Assembly: GCA_002405915.1 (NCBI GenBank)
Contig: DHMS01000025.1
Location: 1-18,566 of the forward strand
Source: Christensenella sp. UBA4636
GTDB taxonomy: Bacteria > Bacillota > Clostridia > Christensenellales > Borkfalkiaceae
Reading direction: 5' to 3'
DNA length: 18,566 bases
Below the pieces are notes generated by a model. The model made no database searches. It was given only the letters and a program-made list of their open reading frames with translations, and was not told where the DNA came from. Below are positions 1-5,933 of this stretch, one piece after another. Positions within the stretch are counted from its first letter, which is position 1, and the number at the start of each line of letters is the position of its first letter. The position numbers were made by a program, and so were the translations under genes.

Positions 1-108
1 GTGTTCCCCGCGCTCTTAGAGCAGCTCCAGAACGAGGACGGCTCGGTTACTATCCCGGAAGTTTTAAGACCGTTCATGGGCGGGCAGGAATTTTTGAAAA
101 AGAACTAA
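1..108 (+). CDS. serS: Seryl-tRNA synthetase, C-terminal end (partial)
   Basis: The first 35 codons in frame 1 are the tail of a plus-strand gene whose start lies before the window. The peptide contains NEDGSVTIPEVLRPFMGG, the highly conserved C-terminal signature of bacterial seryl-tRNA synthetase (class II), which charges tRNA-Ser in the cytoplasm. The protein ends in a short lysine-rich tail, FLKKN, and a TAA stop. Only the extreme C-terminus is visible, so catalytic motifs 1-3 cannot be checked. The next gene, nadE, lies 118 bp downstream on the same strand with a hairpin between them. Confidence 0.88.
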   Translation: MFPALLEQLQNEDGSVTIPEVLRPFMGGQEFLKKN

Positions 109-162
109 AAAGTAAGGCTATAACGCCGTTATCGCGGCAAAAGCCCGTTAAAGCACAAAAAG

Positions 163-198
163 AAGCGTTGTTTCTCCGCTCGGGATTCAACGCTTTTT
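163..198 (+). terminator. Hairpin with U tail between serS and nadE
   Basis: An 8-bp perfect stem AAGCGTTG / CAACGCTT (163-170 with 188-195) encloses a 17-nt loop and runs into TTTTT (194-198). It looks like an intrinsic terminator for serS. Only 28 nt separate it from the nadE start, too little for a separate complete promoter, so it may be leaky or act as an attenuator for nadE. Confidence 0.55.
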
Positions 199-226
199 AC
201 GAAAATAAAGGAGTAAACTTTCTGAC

Positions 227-2143
227 ATGAAAGACGGTTTCATAAAGGTAGCTTCCGGCACCGTGGACGTGAACGTAGCGGACGTAAAAGGCAATACGGA
301 AAAAATAATTTCCGTCATAAAAAAAGCCGACGAAAAAAAGGTAAACCTTTTGGTCCTGCCCGAGCTTTGCCTTACGAGCTACAGTTGCGAAGATTTGTTT
401 TTCGACGACAAACTCATAAGTTCCGCCATGCTCGCGCTCGAAGATATAAGAAAAGCCACCGTCGGGCTTTACCCCGCGGTAGTAGTCGGCACGCCGCTCC
501 GCCATGCGGGCAAACTGTATAACGGCGCGGTCGTGTTTAAGGGCGGCAAGGTTTTGGGCGCGATACCTAAAACGTATTTGCCCAATTACAACGAGTTTTA
601 CGAACACCGCCACTTTACGGCGGGCGCGCTTTTGGCGGGCAAAAAACAAAAAATCCGCATTTGCGGCGAAGAAGTGCCTTTCGGCAACGACCTCGTTTTC
701 CTCTGCGAGGACCTGCCCGAATTTGCTTTCGGCGTGGAAATATGCGAGGATATCTGGGCAATAAAAACGCCGTCGACCGAGCTTGCGCTTGCCGGCGCGA
801 CTATCCTTTGCAACCTCTCCGCTTCCGACGAAGTCATCGGCAAAGCGGCGTATAGGAGAATGCTCGTCGCTTCCACCTCTTCGAGGATTTTGGCGGGCTA
901 CGTTTACAGCAACGCTTCCCCCACGGAATCCACGCAAGACCTCGTTTTCTCCCGCCACCACGTTATTGCCGAAAACGGTTCGATAATCGCGGAAAACAAA
1001 CTTTTCAAGGACTGCGATATGACGGAAACGGAAATCGACGTGTTCCGTATCGTTCACGAGCGCGAAAAACTCAACACTTTCACGCCAGCTTTCAACGATT
1101 CGCTCATAACTTTCCGTCAGGAAATAAAAGAAACTTCGCTCACGCGCTTTGTCTCTTCCCGTCCGTTCATTCCGAGAAAGGAAGAACTTGCCGAAACGGC
1201 GGAGGAAATACTCGACATGCAAGCCCTCGGTCTTAAAAAGAGAATTGAACATTCTCACTCAAAAACGGCGGTACTCGGCATATCGGGCGGGCTTGATTCC
1301 ACCCTTGCGCTCCTTGCAACGGTGAGAGCGTTCGATATGATGAAGAGAAGCCGCAAGGACATAATCTGCATAACGATGCCCGGCTTCGGCACGAGCAACA
1401 CGACCAAAACCAACGCGGAAATACTTTGCGAAGAACTCGGCGTAACGCTCAAAAAGATTGATATCACGCTTGCCGTCAAACAACATTTTTCCGATATCGG
1501 GCAGAAAGACGGCGTTTACGACGTAACTTACGAAAACGCGCAAGCAAGAGAGCGCACGCAGATACTTATGGACGTGGCAAATCAATGCGGCGGGCTTGTT
1601 GTGGGAACGGGCGATATGTCCGAACTCGCGCTCGGCTGGGCGACCTACAACGGCGACCATATGTCTATGTACGCGGTTAACTGCGGAATCCCCAAAACGC
1701 TCGTCCGCCACGTAGTTTCTTACGTTTCGTCTATCTCGGAAGAAAAGCTCAAAAAAGTGCTTGCCGACATCGTGGACACGCCCGTTTCTCCCGAACTTTT
1801 GCCGACGAATAAAGACGGCGACATCGCGCAGAAAACCGAAGATATCGTCGGACCCTACGAACTGCACGACTTTTTCCTTTTCAATATGCTCCGTCATGGC
1901 TATTCGCCCGCAAAAATTTACCGTTTGGCAAAGTACGCGTTTGACGGCGAATACTCAAACGAAGTCATATTAAAATGGCTAAAAGTCTTTTATCGGAGAT
2001 TTTTTGCGCAGCAGTTCAAGCGTTCGTGCTTACCGGACGGACCCAAGATAGGCACGGTCACCCTCTCCCCCCGCGGTGACTGGCGCATGTCTTCCGACAC
2101 TTCTTCCGCCCTCTGGCTCGAAGAAATCGAAAATTTGAAGTAA
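227..2143 (+). CDS. nadE: Glutamine-dependent NAD(+) synthetase
   Basis: This 638-residue cytoplasmic enzyme makes NAD from deamido-NAD (nicotinate adenine dinucleotide) and ATP, taking ammonia from glutamine; it is the last step of NAD synthesis. The N-terminal nitrilase-type glutaminase domain (about 1-290) shows the Glu-Lys-Cys triad: E46 in LPELCLTSY, K115 in IPKTYLPNY and C173 in GVEICEDIW. The C-terminal synthetase domain (about 325-638) carries the PP-loop SGGLDST at 353-359 and the TGDMSELALGW segment, and ends in the family-typical RGDWRMSSD stretch. Length is normal for the two-domain bacterial form. The start has an AAAGGAG site 13 nt upstream, slightly far but with no better in-frame alternative. 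It follows serS on the same strand and is closed by a strong terminator, so it may depend partly on serS read-through. Confidence 0.96.
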   Translation: MKDGFIKVASGTVDVNVADVKGNTEKIISVIKKADEKKVNLLVLPELCLTSYSCEDLFFDDKLISSAMLALEDIRKATVGLYPAVVVGTPLRHAGKLYNGAVVFKGGKVLGAIPKTYLPNYNEFYEHRHFTAGALLAGKKQKIRICGEEVPFGNDLVFLCEDLPEFAFGVEICEDIWAIKTPSTELALAGATILCNLSASDEVIGKAAYRRMLVASTSSRILAGYVYSNASPTESTQDLVFSRHHVIAENGSIIAENKLFKDCDMTETEIDVFRIVHEREKLNTFTPAFNDSLITFRQEIKETSLTRFVSSRPFIPRKEELAETAEEILDMQALGLKKRIEHSHSKTAVLGISGGLDSTLALLATVRAFDMMKRSRKDIICITMPGFGTSNTTKTNAEILCEELGVTLKKIDITLAVKQHFSDIGQKDGVYDVTYENAQARERTQILMDVANQCGGLVVGTGDMSELALGWATYNGDHMSMYAVNCGIPKTLVRHVVSYVSSISEEKLKKVLADIVDTPVSPELLPTNKDGDIAQKTEDIVGPYELHDFFLFNMLRHGYSPAKIYRLAKYAFDGEYSNEVILKWLKVFYRRFFAQQFKRSCLPDGPKIGTVTLSPRGDWRMSSDTSSALWLEEIENLK

Positions 2144-2160
2144 GCATATCATATATATAT

Positions 2161-2200
2161 AACAGCGTTCGGCGCAAATTTTGCGCCGAACGCTGTTTTT
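2161..2200 (+). terminator. Strong intrinsic terminator of nadE
   Basis: An 18-bp perfect inverted repeat (2161-2178 with 2180-2197, core AGCGTTCGGCGC) starts 17 nt after the nadE stop and is followed by a T run. The minus-strand side lacks a T run, so it mainly terminates plus-strand transcription. Confidence 0.92.
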
Positions 2201-2238
2201 AGATAAACGCAAAAAAACAAATAGAATAATCAGGTTAT

Positions 2239-2529
2239 TTATTCTTCAAATTTATTACTATTTAGTAGCTTCATATTATTTAAAAGCTTCTTCACTGTGA
2301 AAAAAGAGCATAGTCCGATACCTATGGCATTTATAATAATAACAACCATGGGAGCTTCTTTCATCACAGTTAGTATAGCTATAAGGTCAATTAAACAAAA
2401 AATACATAATACGACAAGGATTGCATTTTGAATGTATAGATGCACTTTTTTACTTGGCTTTTTAAAAAGAAAATAAAAAGCACTAAAAACCAAACTTGCA
2501 AGAGCTCCAATAATAAAAGATTCAAACAT
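2239..2529 (-). CDS. Small three-helix membrane protein, function unknown
   Basis: I do not recognise this 96-residue protein. It has three likely membrane helices (about 2-22, 32-56 and 59-79) separated by short basic loops (KKPSKK; VKKLLNN) and a short polar tail, with no enzyme motif. The start has an AAAAGGA site about 10 nt upstream. The gene is AT-rich compared with nadE, which suggests a different origin or relaxed selection. It is convergent with nadE and lies directly downstream of the structured RNA on the same strand. With no obvious promoter of its own between the RNA terminator and its start, it may be expressed by read-through. It could be a small regulator of a membrane complex or a remnant; the sequence does not say. 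Confidence 0.6.
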   Translation of the reverse strand: MFESFIIGALASLVFSAFYFLFKKPSKKVHLYIQNAILVVLCIFCLIDLIAILTVMKEAPMVVIIINAIGIGLCSFFTVKKLLNNMKLLNSNKFEE

Positions 2530-2566
2530 TTTTACTATTTCCTTTTACTAAAATATTGTTTCAAAA

Positions 2567-2597
2567 CAAAAAAGGGCGGCTGCCGAAGCAAACGCCC
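2567..2597 (-). terminator. Intrinsic terminator of the structured RNA
   Basis: On the minus strand a GGGCG/CGCCC stem with an inner TGC-TTCG-GCA tetraloop helix is followed directly by six Ts. It lies 24 nt after the end of the RNA's closing stem and 38 nt before the start of the small membrane protein. Confidence 0.85.
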
Positions 2598-2620
2598 AAA
2601 AAACGCAAGCTACGACTGTC

Positions 2621-2802
2621 GCCAAACAAAATCATATAGAACATGTAAGAACCCTCTCGGATTTTTTCAATACTATGGAACTTGCATTTTTATCAAATTC
2701 TGCTAATATTAAAAAAATCAGAGTTCGCTTAAAGAGGGCATAAAAAGCCCCGTAGAAAATATGGTCTTACATATTTTATATAATTATGTGATTTTGTTTG
2801 GC
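2621..2802 (-). ncRNA. Orphan structured RNA, rod-like and 6S RNA-like
   Basis: No convincing ORF lies here, but on the minus strand a consensus promoter places +1 at or next to position 2802, exactly the first base of a long closing stem. Helices seen: P1, 18 bp (2621-2638 with 2785-2802, GCCAAACAAAATCA arm, one G-U); P2, atgtaaga (2643-2650) with tcttacat (2765-2772), plus CC/GG after one bulged A; P3, 15 bp with two G-U pairs (2660-2674 with 2705-2719); P4, 6 bp (2678-2683 with 2695-2700). A large asymmetric bubble lies between P2 and P3. A single rod of about 182 nt with a central bubble, its own promoter and its own terminator is the architecture of 6S RNA, which traps sigma-A RNA polymerase. 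Primary sequence is not enough to prove the family. Another Clostridia RNA class, such as the raiA motif, is possible. The primary transcript probably runs to about 2568. Confidence 0.65.
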
Positions 2803-2808
2803 AATAGT

Positions 2809-2837
2809 ATTGTATCACAATACGAAAAAAGTTTCAA
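2809..2837 (-). promoter_or_regulatory. Sigma-A promoter of the structured RNA
   Basis: Read on the minus strand: -35 TTGAAA (2832-2837), 17-bp spacer, -10 TACAAT (2809-2814). The predicted +1, seven bases after the -10 box, is G at 2802, the first base of the RNA's closing stem. Confidence 0.82.
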
Positions 2838-2907
2838 CTATTTTTTAATGTCGTTTCAGTTTTTATAGAAATATTACTTTCGAGTAGGGATTCTGCTTAG
2901 CGTCGCA

Positions 2908-2954
2908 GACAAAAAACTCTCCGCGGCAAACTATGCTGCAGGGAGTTTTTTGTC
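2908..2954 (-). terminator. Terminator of the paralogous membrane-protein operon
   Basis: A 12-bp perfect repeat gacaaaaaactc / gagttttttgtc (2908-2919 with 2943-2954), extended inside by a GC-rich helix, starts at the stop codon of the minus-strand operon. The A/T runs are symmetric, so it can work in both directions. The stretch 2838-2907 just past it holds nothing I can identify. Confidence 0.85.
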
Positions 2955-3491
2955 TTAGTCGTTGTCATAAGGTTCATGCGCATACTGCGTTACCTCTTTA
3001 CATACAACAAGCGAATGGCTTCCCTCATTATACACTATATATAAGTACACGGTATACCCGACCGTTGAGAATTTATAACAATAATAATCCGACTTATCGC
3101 CGAATTTGGGAAGATATTCCTCGGGAATTTCTTCCCTTTTTGTATTGATTAAATCTTGCATGGCGTAATCGCGCAAATATTTTTCAAACTTTTCGCGAGT
3201 TATTTCGTTTTTCGTTTCGCTTTCCTTAAAATATTCCGCGGGATTTTCATCTATCGTACAGTAAAAATAACTTTCGCTCGTATCCCTGAATCCGCCGTAA
3301 GCGGAATATTCGGCTTTTATGTTCTTAGGAAAAGTCAAATCGAAAACGCCTTCTATATTTTTCCTTACGCAATTGTCGAACTGTTCCTGAACGGGGCGAG
3401 CGGGCTTAAAACAATCTATAACGGGAATCGCAATCCCGACAACGATAAGAACGAGCAGAACGATTTTTATTATTCTGAACACCTTTTTCAT
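2955..3491 (-). CDS. Membrane-anchored protein, paralogue of the upstream gene
   Basis: This 178-residue protein has a positively charged N-tip and one hydrophobic helix (about 5-26), so it is probably anchored with the rest outside the membrane. I recognise no family. The C-terminal half contains EEYLPKFGDKSDYYCYKF and, further on, YNEGSHSLVVC. These match the DEYRPKFGDDEKYYCFKY and YNEENSSLVVC stretches of the gene just upstream, so the two are tandem duplicates. The start has an excellent AAGGAGGG site 7 nt upstream and overlaps the previous stop by 4 bp (ATGA), which suggests coupled translation. Aromatic- and acid-rich, with three cysteines; no catalytic motif seen. A cell-surface or sensor role is only a guess. 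Confidence 0.75.
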   Translation of the reverse strand: MKKVFRIIKIVLLVLIVVGIAIPVIDCFKPARPVQEQFDNCVRKNIEGVFDLTFPKNIKAEYSAYGGFRDTSESYFYCTIDENPAEYFKESETKNEITREKFEKYLRDYAMQDLINTKREEIPEEYLPKFGDKSDYYCYKFSTVGYTVYLYIVYNEGSHSLVVCKEVTQYAHEPYDND

Positions 3492-4111
3492 ACCGCTCCC
3501 TCCTTAGCAAAACTCATATCGCTTGCCGAAAAGTTATTCGTCGCAACCTTATCCGTCGACAAATTTTTCTCGTTCGGGTAAGGAGTCGTTTGCATGCACA
3601 CGACCAACGAGCTGTTCTCTTCGTTATAAACCGCGTATGCGTAAACGAGTCGAGAGATATCTTTGTATTTAAAGCAATAGTATTTTTCATCGTCGCCAAA
3701 TTTCGGGCGATATTCGTCTTTAACCTTGGCTTTTCCCTTTTTGTCAACGAGAACGTCATCTATAACGTAACCGCCGAACCAACTTTCAAAAGTTTCTCTG
3801 TCAATATTATACAAGCGGGTGTTCTTAGCGTAAATATATTCGCTCGGGTCTTGTTGAACGACGTAATAAGCATACCGCACTTCGCAATCGTTTTTTTTGG
3901 AAGAAACGTAAAACTTCGATTCGAGATTATCGGGGAGATAGACTTTTTCCATTCCTAAATTATAGATAAGCAATTCGCTTAGCCTTTTCGGCGACGAACT
4001 ACTAATAAGCGGCAAATACAATAAGCCGTTAAAACTCCATACGACAAATGCGATCATCGCAAGAAAAACAGTCAACAAAACTTGAGCAACGATATTACAC
4101 TCCTTCCCCAT
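3488..4111 (-). CDS. Membrane-anchored protein, first of a tandem paralogous pair
   Basis: This 207-residue protein has one strong hydrophobic segment (about 8-36) followed by an acidic, tyrosine-rich domain predicted to be outside the cell. It shares with the next gene the pattern DPSEY / NPAEY, the RETFESWF / REKFEKYL helix, the PKFGD-x(4)-YYC-(F/Y)-K block and the YNE-x(2)-SLVVC strand. It carries an extra C-terminal tail of about 25 residues (after PYPNEKN) that the paralogue lacks. The GAGGAGG site 8 nt before the ATG fixes the start. A 39-codon ORF overlaps its 5' end in another frame. Transcription likely begins at the promoter at 4242-4270. Function unknown; the pair may form a complex given the ATGA overlap. 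Confidence 0.75.
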   Translation of the reverse strand: MGKECNIVAQVLLTVFLAMIAFVVWSFNGLLYLPLISSSSPKRLSELLIYNLGMEKVYLPDNLESKFYVSSKKNDCEVRYAYYVVQQDPSEYIYAKNTRLYNIDRETFESWFGGYVIDDVLVDKKGKAKVKDEYRPKFGDDEKYYCFKYKDISRLVYAYAVYNEENSSLVVCMQTTPYPNEKNLSTDKVATNNFSASDMSFAKEGAV

Positions 4112-4214
4112 TTTTCATTCCTCCTCGTAAAAAATATAGCAAAAAAGACATAGCCGAAAACATGCCTTTTTCGACCATGCCTATTTGCACTTTATCGTAG
4201 TAATTTTTCATCAT
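4095..4214 (-). CDS. Possible 39-residue small protein or leader peptide
   Basis: An ORF starting ATGATG follows an AAAGGAAAGAGA site and lies about 25 nt downstream of a consensus promoter, so it is the first ORF of the transcript. It encodes 39 residues with a short hydrophobic stretch (MFSAMSFLLYFL, about 18-29) between basic flanks. Its last codons cover the ribosome binding site and first codons of the 207-residue gene in a different frame, ending 12 nt inside it. Translation of this ORF would therefore pass over the next gene's start, as in leader-peptide or coupled systems. No homologue is known to me; it could be chance, but the promoter and ribosome-site placement argue for real translation. 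Confidence 0.4.
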   Translation of the reverse strand: MMKNYYDKVQIGMVEKGMFSAMSFLLYFLRGGMKNGEGV

Positions 4215-4241
4215 TCTCTTTCCTTTTCTTTTATTATATCT

Positions 4242-4270
4242 ATCTTACCATAACACCCGACGTTTGTCAA
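4242..4270 (-). promoter_or_regulatory. Sigma-A promoter of the paralogous membrane-protein operon
   Basis: Minus strand: perfect -35 TTGACA (4265-4270), 17-bp spacer, -10 TAAGAT (4242-4247). The first ATG of the small ORF is at 4214, giving a leader of about 20 nt. Confidence 0.82.
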
Positions 4271-4289
4271 CTTTGTTTTATTGGTTTTT

Positions 4290-4329
4290 AAAAAAGGACT
4301 GCCGAGAAAAAACACGACAGTCATTTTTT
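4290..4329 (-). terminator. Terminator of the mrp operon
   Basis: Stem GACTG/CAGTC (4297-4301 with 4318-4322) with an inner CG pair, flanked by A6 and T6 runs, so usable in both directions. It closes the minus-strand mrp operon just before the promoter of the next operon. The 4330-4406 trailer between it and the upstream stop codon contains only the repeat at 4366. Confidence 0.75.
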
Positions 4330-4365
4330 GATGTTTCTGTATGAGTTTTATAAAAACTACTGTTT

Positions 4366-4387
4366 ATCGACTTATAGCGCGACTTTT
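4366..4387 (-). repeat. 22-bp direct repeat, copy 1 (3' trailer of mrp operon)
   Basis: Minus-strand reading AAAAGTCGCGCTATAAGTCGAT; it differs by one base from the copy at 5823-5844. Each copy contains AAGTCG twice at 12-bp period. This copy lies between the stop codon of the 185-residue gene and the terminator. Function unknown. Confidence 0.55.
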
Positions 4388-4406
4388 TAAAAATTTCCTT
4401 TAACTT

Positions 4407-4964
4407 TCAGCAGATAGGGTCGGGGAGCTTGGGGTGAGTTAAGCGGCGTTCGGCGATTGCTTCGCAGAGCTTTTTTGCGCCGGGGAATTTGAGAGAAAGA
4501 CGGCAAACGACTATTCCGCAATATACGAACTGTGTGCCCACCTTCTTTTCTCTAACGACGGAGCGGTCGTAAGAAAACATTCTTTCGATACTGAATAAAC
4601 TGCGGTAAGTTGCGCCGTCGTCGTAGATTATCATGCGCCATTTGAGCGCGCACAAAAACCAGAAACCGCAACCGAGCGAGGCAAGACCAAAGAAGAGAAC
4701 GAACAAAAAGTATTTGAGTTCGTCGCTTTTTTCGGCGTTGAACGCTTCGAGTACAAAGTACATCATAGCGGCGAAAAACGCAAGCGAAAGTAGACCGGAG
4801 CCTATTCTTTCTATCAAAAATCTTTTTACTTGACCTTTTCTTCTGTCAAAGCGTTCTTCCGATTCATCCTCCCAGTAGTTGAGTCCGTGGAAAGCGAAAA
4901 ACGCGAAAAATATTAAAATCGCAGCGACGATTATAGAGAAAAACGAATTGAACGTGTTATACAT
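4407..4964 (-). CDS. Three-helix membrane protein with a PH-like C-terminal domain
   Basis: The 185-residue protein has three hydrophobic segments (about 8-28, 54-74 and 84-106) and a cytoplasmic-looking tail of about 78 residues. The tail begins LKWRMIIYDDGATYRS and continues with alternating strands and a final helix (KKLCEAIAERR). This layout resembles bacterial membrane proteins with a PH-like domain, in which an early strand reads as W-R-(I/M)-x-x-x-x-x-x-x-x-Y-R; that comparison is from memory and is tentative. It starts 13 bp after the mrp stop with a GAGAGGG site, so it is co-transcribed with mrp and shares its terminator. No catalytic residues are evident. Whether it works with the Fe-S carrier or is just a passenger cannot be told. 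Confidence 0.7.
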   Translation of the reverse strand: MYNTFNSFFSIIVAAILIFFAFFAFHGLNYWEDESEERFDRRKGQVKRFLIERIGSGLLSLAFFAAMMYFVLEAFNAEKSDELKYFLFVLFFGLASLGCGFWFLCALKWRMIIYDDGATYRSLFSIERMFSYDRSVVREKKVGTQFVYCGIVVCRLSLKFPGAKKLCEAIAERRLTHPKLPDPIC

Positions 4965-4977
4965 AATGCGCGCCCTC

Positions 4978-5787
4978 TCACTTTAAAAGCTCTTCGGCAA
5001 ACTTGGTGAGAGCCGAGCTTTCGTTGAGTTCGATAAGTCCTCTGTCGCAAAGGTTAGCGATATCTTTATCGAACGGGATTTCTGCAAAGTTGGTTATGCC
5101 TTTCGCCGCGGCAACTTCCTTTAAATTGCCTTTACCGAAAATATAATGCTTTTCGCCGCACTTGTCGCACACGAAGTACGCCATGTTTTCGACCGCGCCG
5201 ACGATGGGAACGTTCATCATTTCCGCCATTTTAACGGCTTTTTCGACTATTAAGGAAACGAGTTCCTGAGGGGAAGCCACGACGATTATTCCGTCGACGG
5301 GGATTGACTGGAAAACGGTGAGCGGCACGTCGCCCGTTCCCGGCGGGCAGTCTATGAACATCACGTCCACTTCGTTCCAAATAACGTCCGTAAAGAATTG
5401 TTTAACCGTTCCCGCAATTACGGGTCCGCGCCAGACGACGGGGTCGTCCTCGTGTTCAAGTAGCAGGTTGACGGACATAATTTCTATACCTTTTTTCGTA
5501 AGAACGGGGAAAATGCCCTCCTCGTTGCCCGTTGCTTTTTCCTTTACTCCGAACATTTTCGGCACGGAAGGACCGGTGATATCGGCGTCGAGTATGGCGG
5601 TTTTCAGTCCTAACCTTTGCGCTTCGACGGCGAGCAAAGCCGTAGTAAGCGATTTACCCACGCCGCCTTTGCCGCTCACAACGGCGTAAACTTTCTTTAT
5701 TTTCGAATACTTATTGGGTTTTTCTTTCTCTATTCTCGACGGGCAGCTTTCCCCGCAAGAAGAGCAATCGTGTCCGCATTCGCTCAT
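4978..5787 (-). CDS. mrp: Mrp/NBP35-family P-loop ATPase, iron-sulfur carrier
   Basis: This 269-residue cytoplasmic protein is an Mrp/ApbC/NBP35 ATPase, a family that binds and transfers Fe-S clusters to target enzymes. The N-terminus carries four cysteines in C4-x3-C8-x2-C11-x3-C15, like the N-terminal cluster site of Nbp35-type members and absent from short ApbC proteins. The deviant Walker A SGKGGVGKS is at 38-46 (signature Lys K40), DADITGPS at 67-74, the switch IDCPPGTGD at 145-153, and the cluster-bridging CxxC (CDKC) at 207-210. Length is normal for the family. The start has AAGGAG 9 nt upstream. Transcription comes from a consensus promoter with a leader of about 90 nt. The N-terminal DUF59 domain of some Mrp proteins is missing, replaced by the cysteine motif. 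Confidence 0.94.
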   Translation of the reverse strand: MSECGHDCSSCGESCPSRIEKEKPNKYSKIKKVYAVVSGKGGVGKSLTTALLAVEAQRLGLKTAILDADITGPSVPKMFGVKEKATGNEEGIFPVLTKKGIEIMSVNLLLEHEDDPVVWRGPVIAGTVKQFFTDVIWNEVDVMFIDCPPGTGDVPLTVFQSIPVDGIIVVASPQELVSLIVEKAVKMAEMMNVPIVGAVENMAYFVCDKCGEKHYIFGKGNLKEVAAAKGITNFAEIPFDKDIANLCDRGLIELNESSALTKFAEELLK

Positions 5788-5822
5788 TTTTATCTACTCC
5801 TTAGTTTAATTTTCTTTATTTA

Positions 5823-5844
5823 ATCGACTTATAGCCCGACTTTT
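5823..5844 (-). repeat. 22-bp direct repeat, copy 2 (5' leader of mrp)
   Basis: Minus-strand reading AAAAGTCGGGCTATAAGTCGAT, lying in the mrp 5' leader about 35 nt downstream of the predicted +1. It matches the copy at 4366-4387 at 21 of 22 positions and in the same orientation. A shorter relative, ATAAGTCGAT, occurs at 17799-17808. Confidence 0.55.
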
Positions 5845-5885
5845 CACAAAACCGAGCGTTTATTATTTATCAAGTGATGTTTAAT

Positions 5886-5914
5886 ATTCTATCACCTTTT
5901 CAAAATATTGTCAA
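5886..5914 (-). promoter_or_regulatory. Sigma-A promoter of mrp
   Basis: Minus strand: perfect -35 TTGACA (5909-5914), 17-bp spacer, -10 TAGAAT (5886-5891). It predicts transcription from about 5879 and a leader of roughly 90 nt containing the 22-bp repeat. Confidence 0.82.
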
Positions 5915-5933
5915 ACACCGCATAGGGGTGTTT
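5913..5933 (-). terminator. Short hairpin at the end of the AbiE-like operon (weak)
   Basis: A 7-bp perfect stem AAACACC/GGTGTTT with a 7-nt loop lies at the stop codon of the phosphoesterase gene and overlaps the mrp -35 box. The following T content is poor (TTTGACAATATTTTG), so termination may be incomplete. An operator role for mrp is the alternative. Confidence 0.35.

Noticed and set aside
197..1258. Long antisense frame of 353 codons opposite nadE
   Set aside because: It lies wholly over the intact nadE reading frame, is Arg/Phe-rich as expected of a complementary shadow, and has no recognisable domain.
1259..1897. Second antisense frame of 212 codons opposite nadE
   Set aside because: Shadow of the NAD synthetase domain; no independent start signal or motif.
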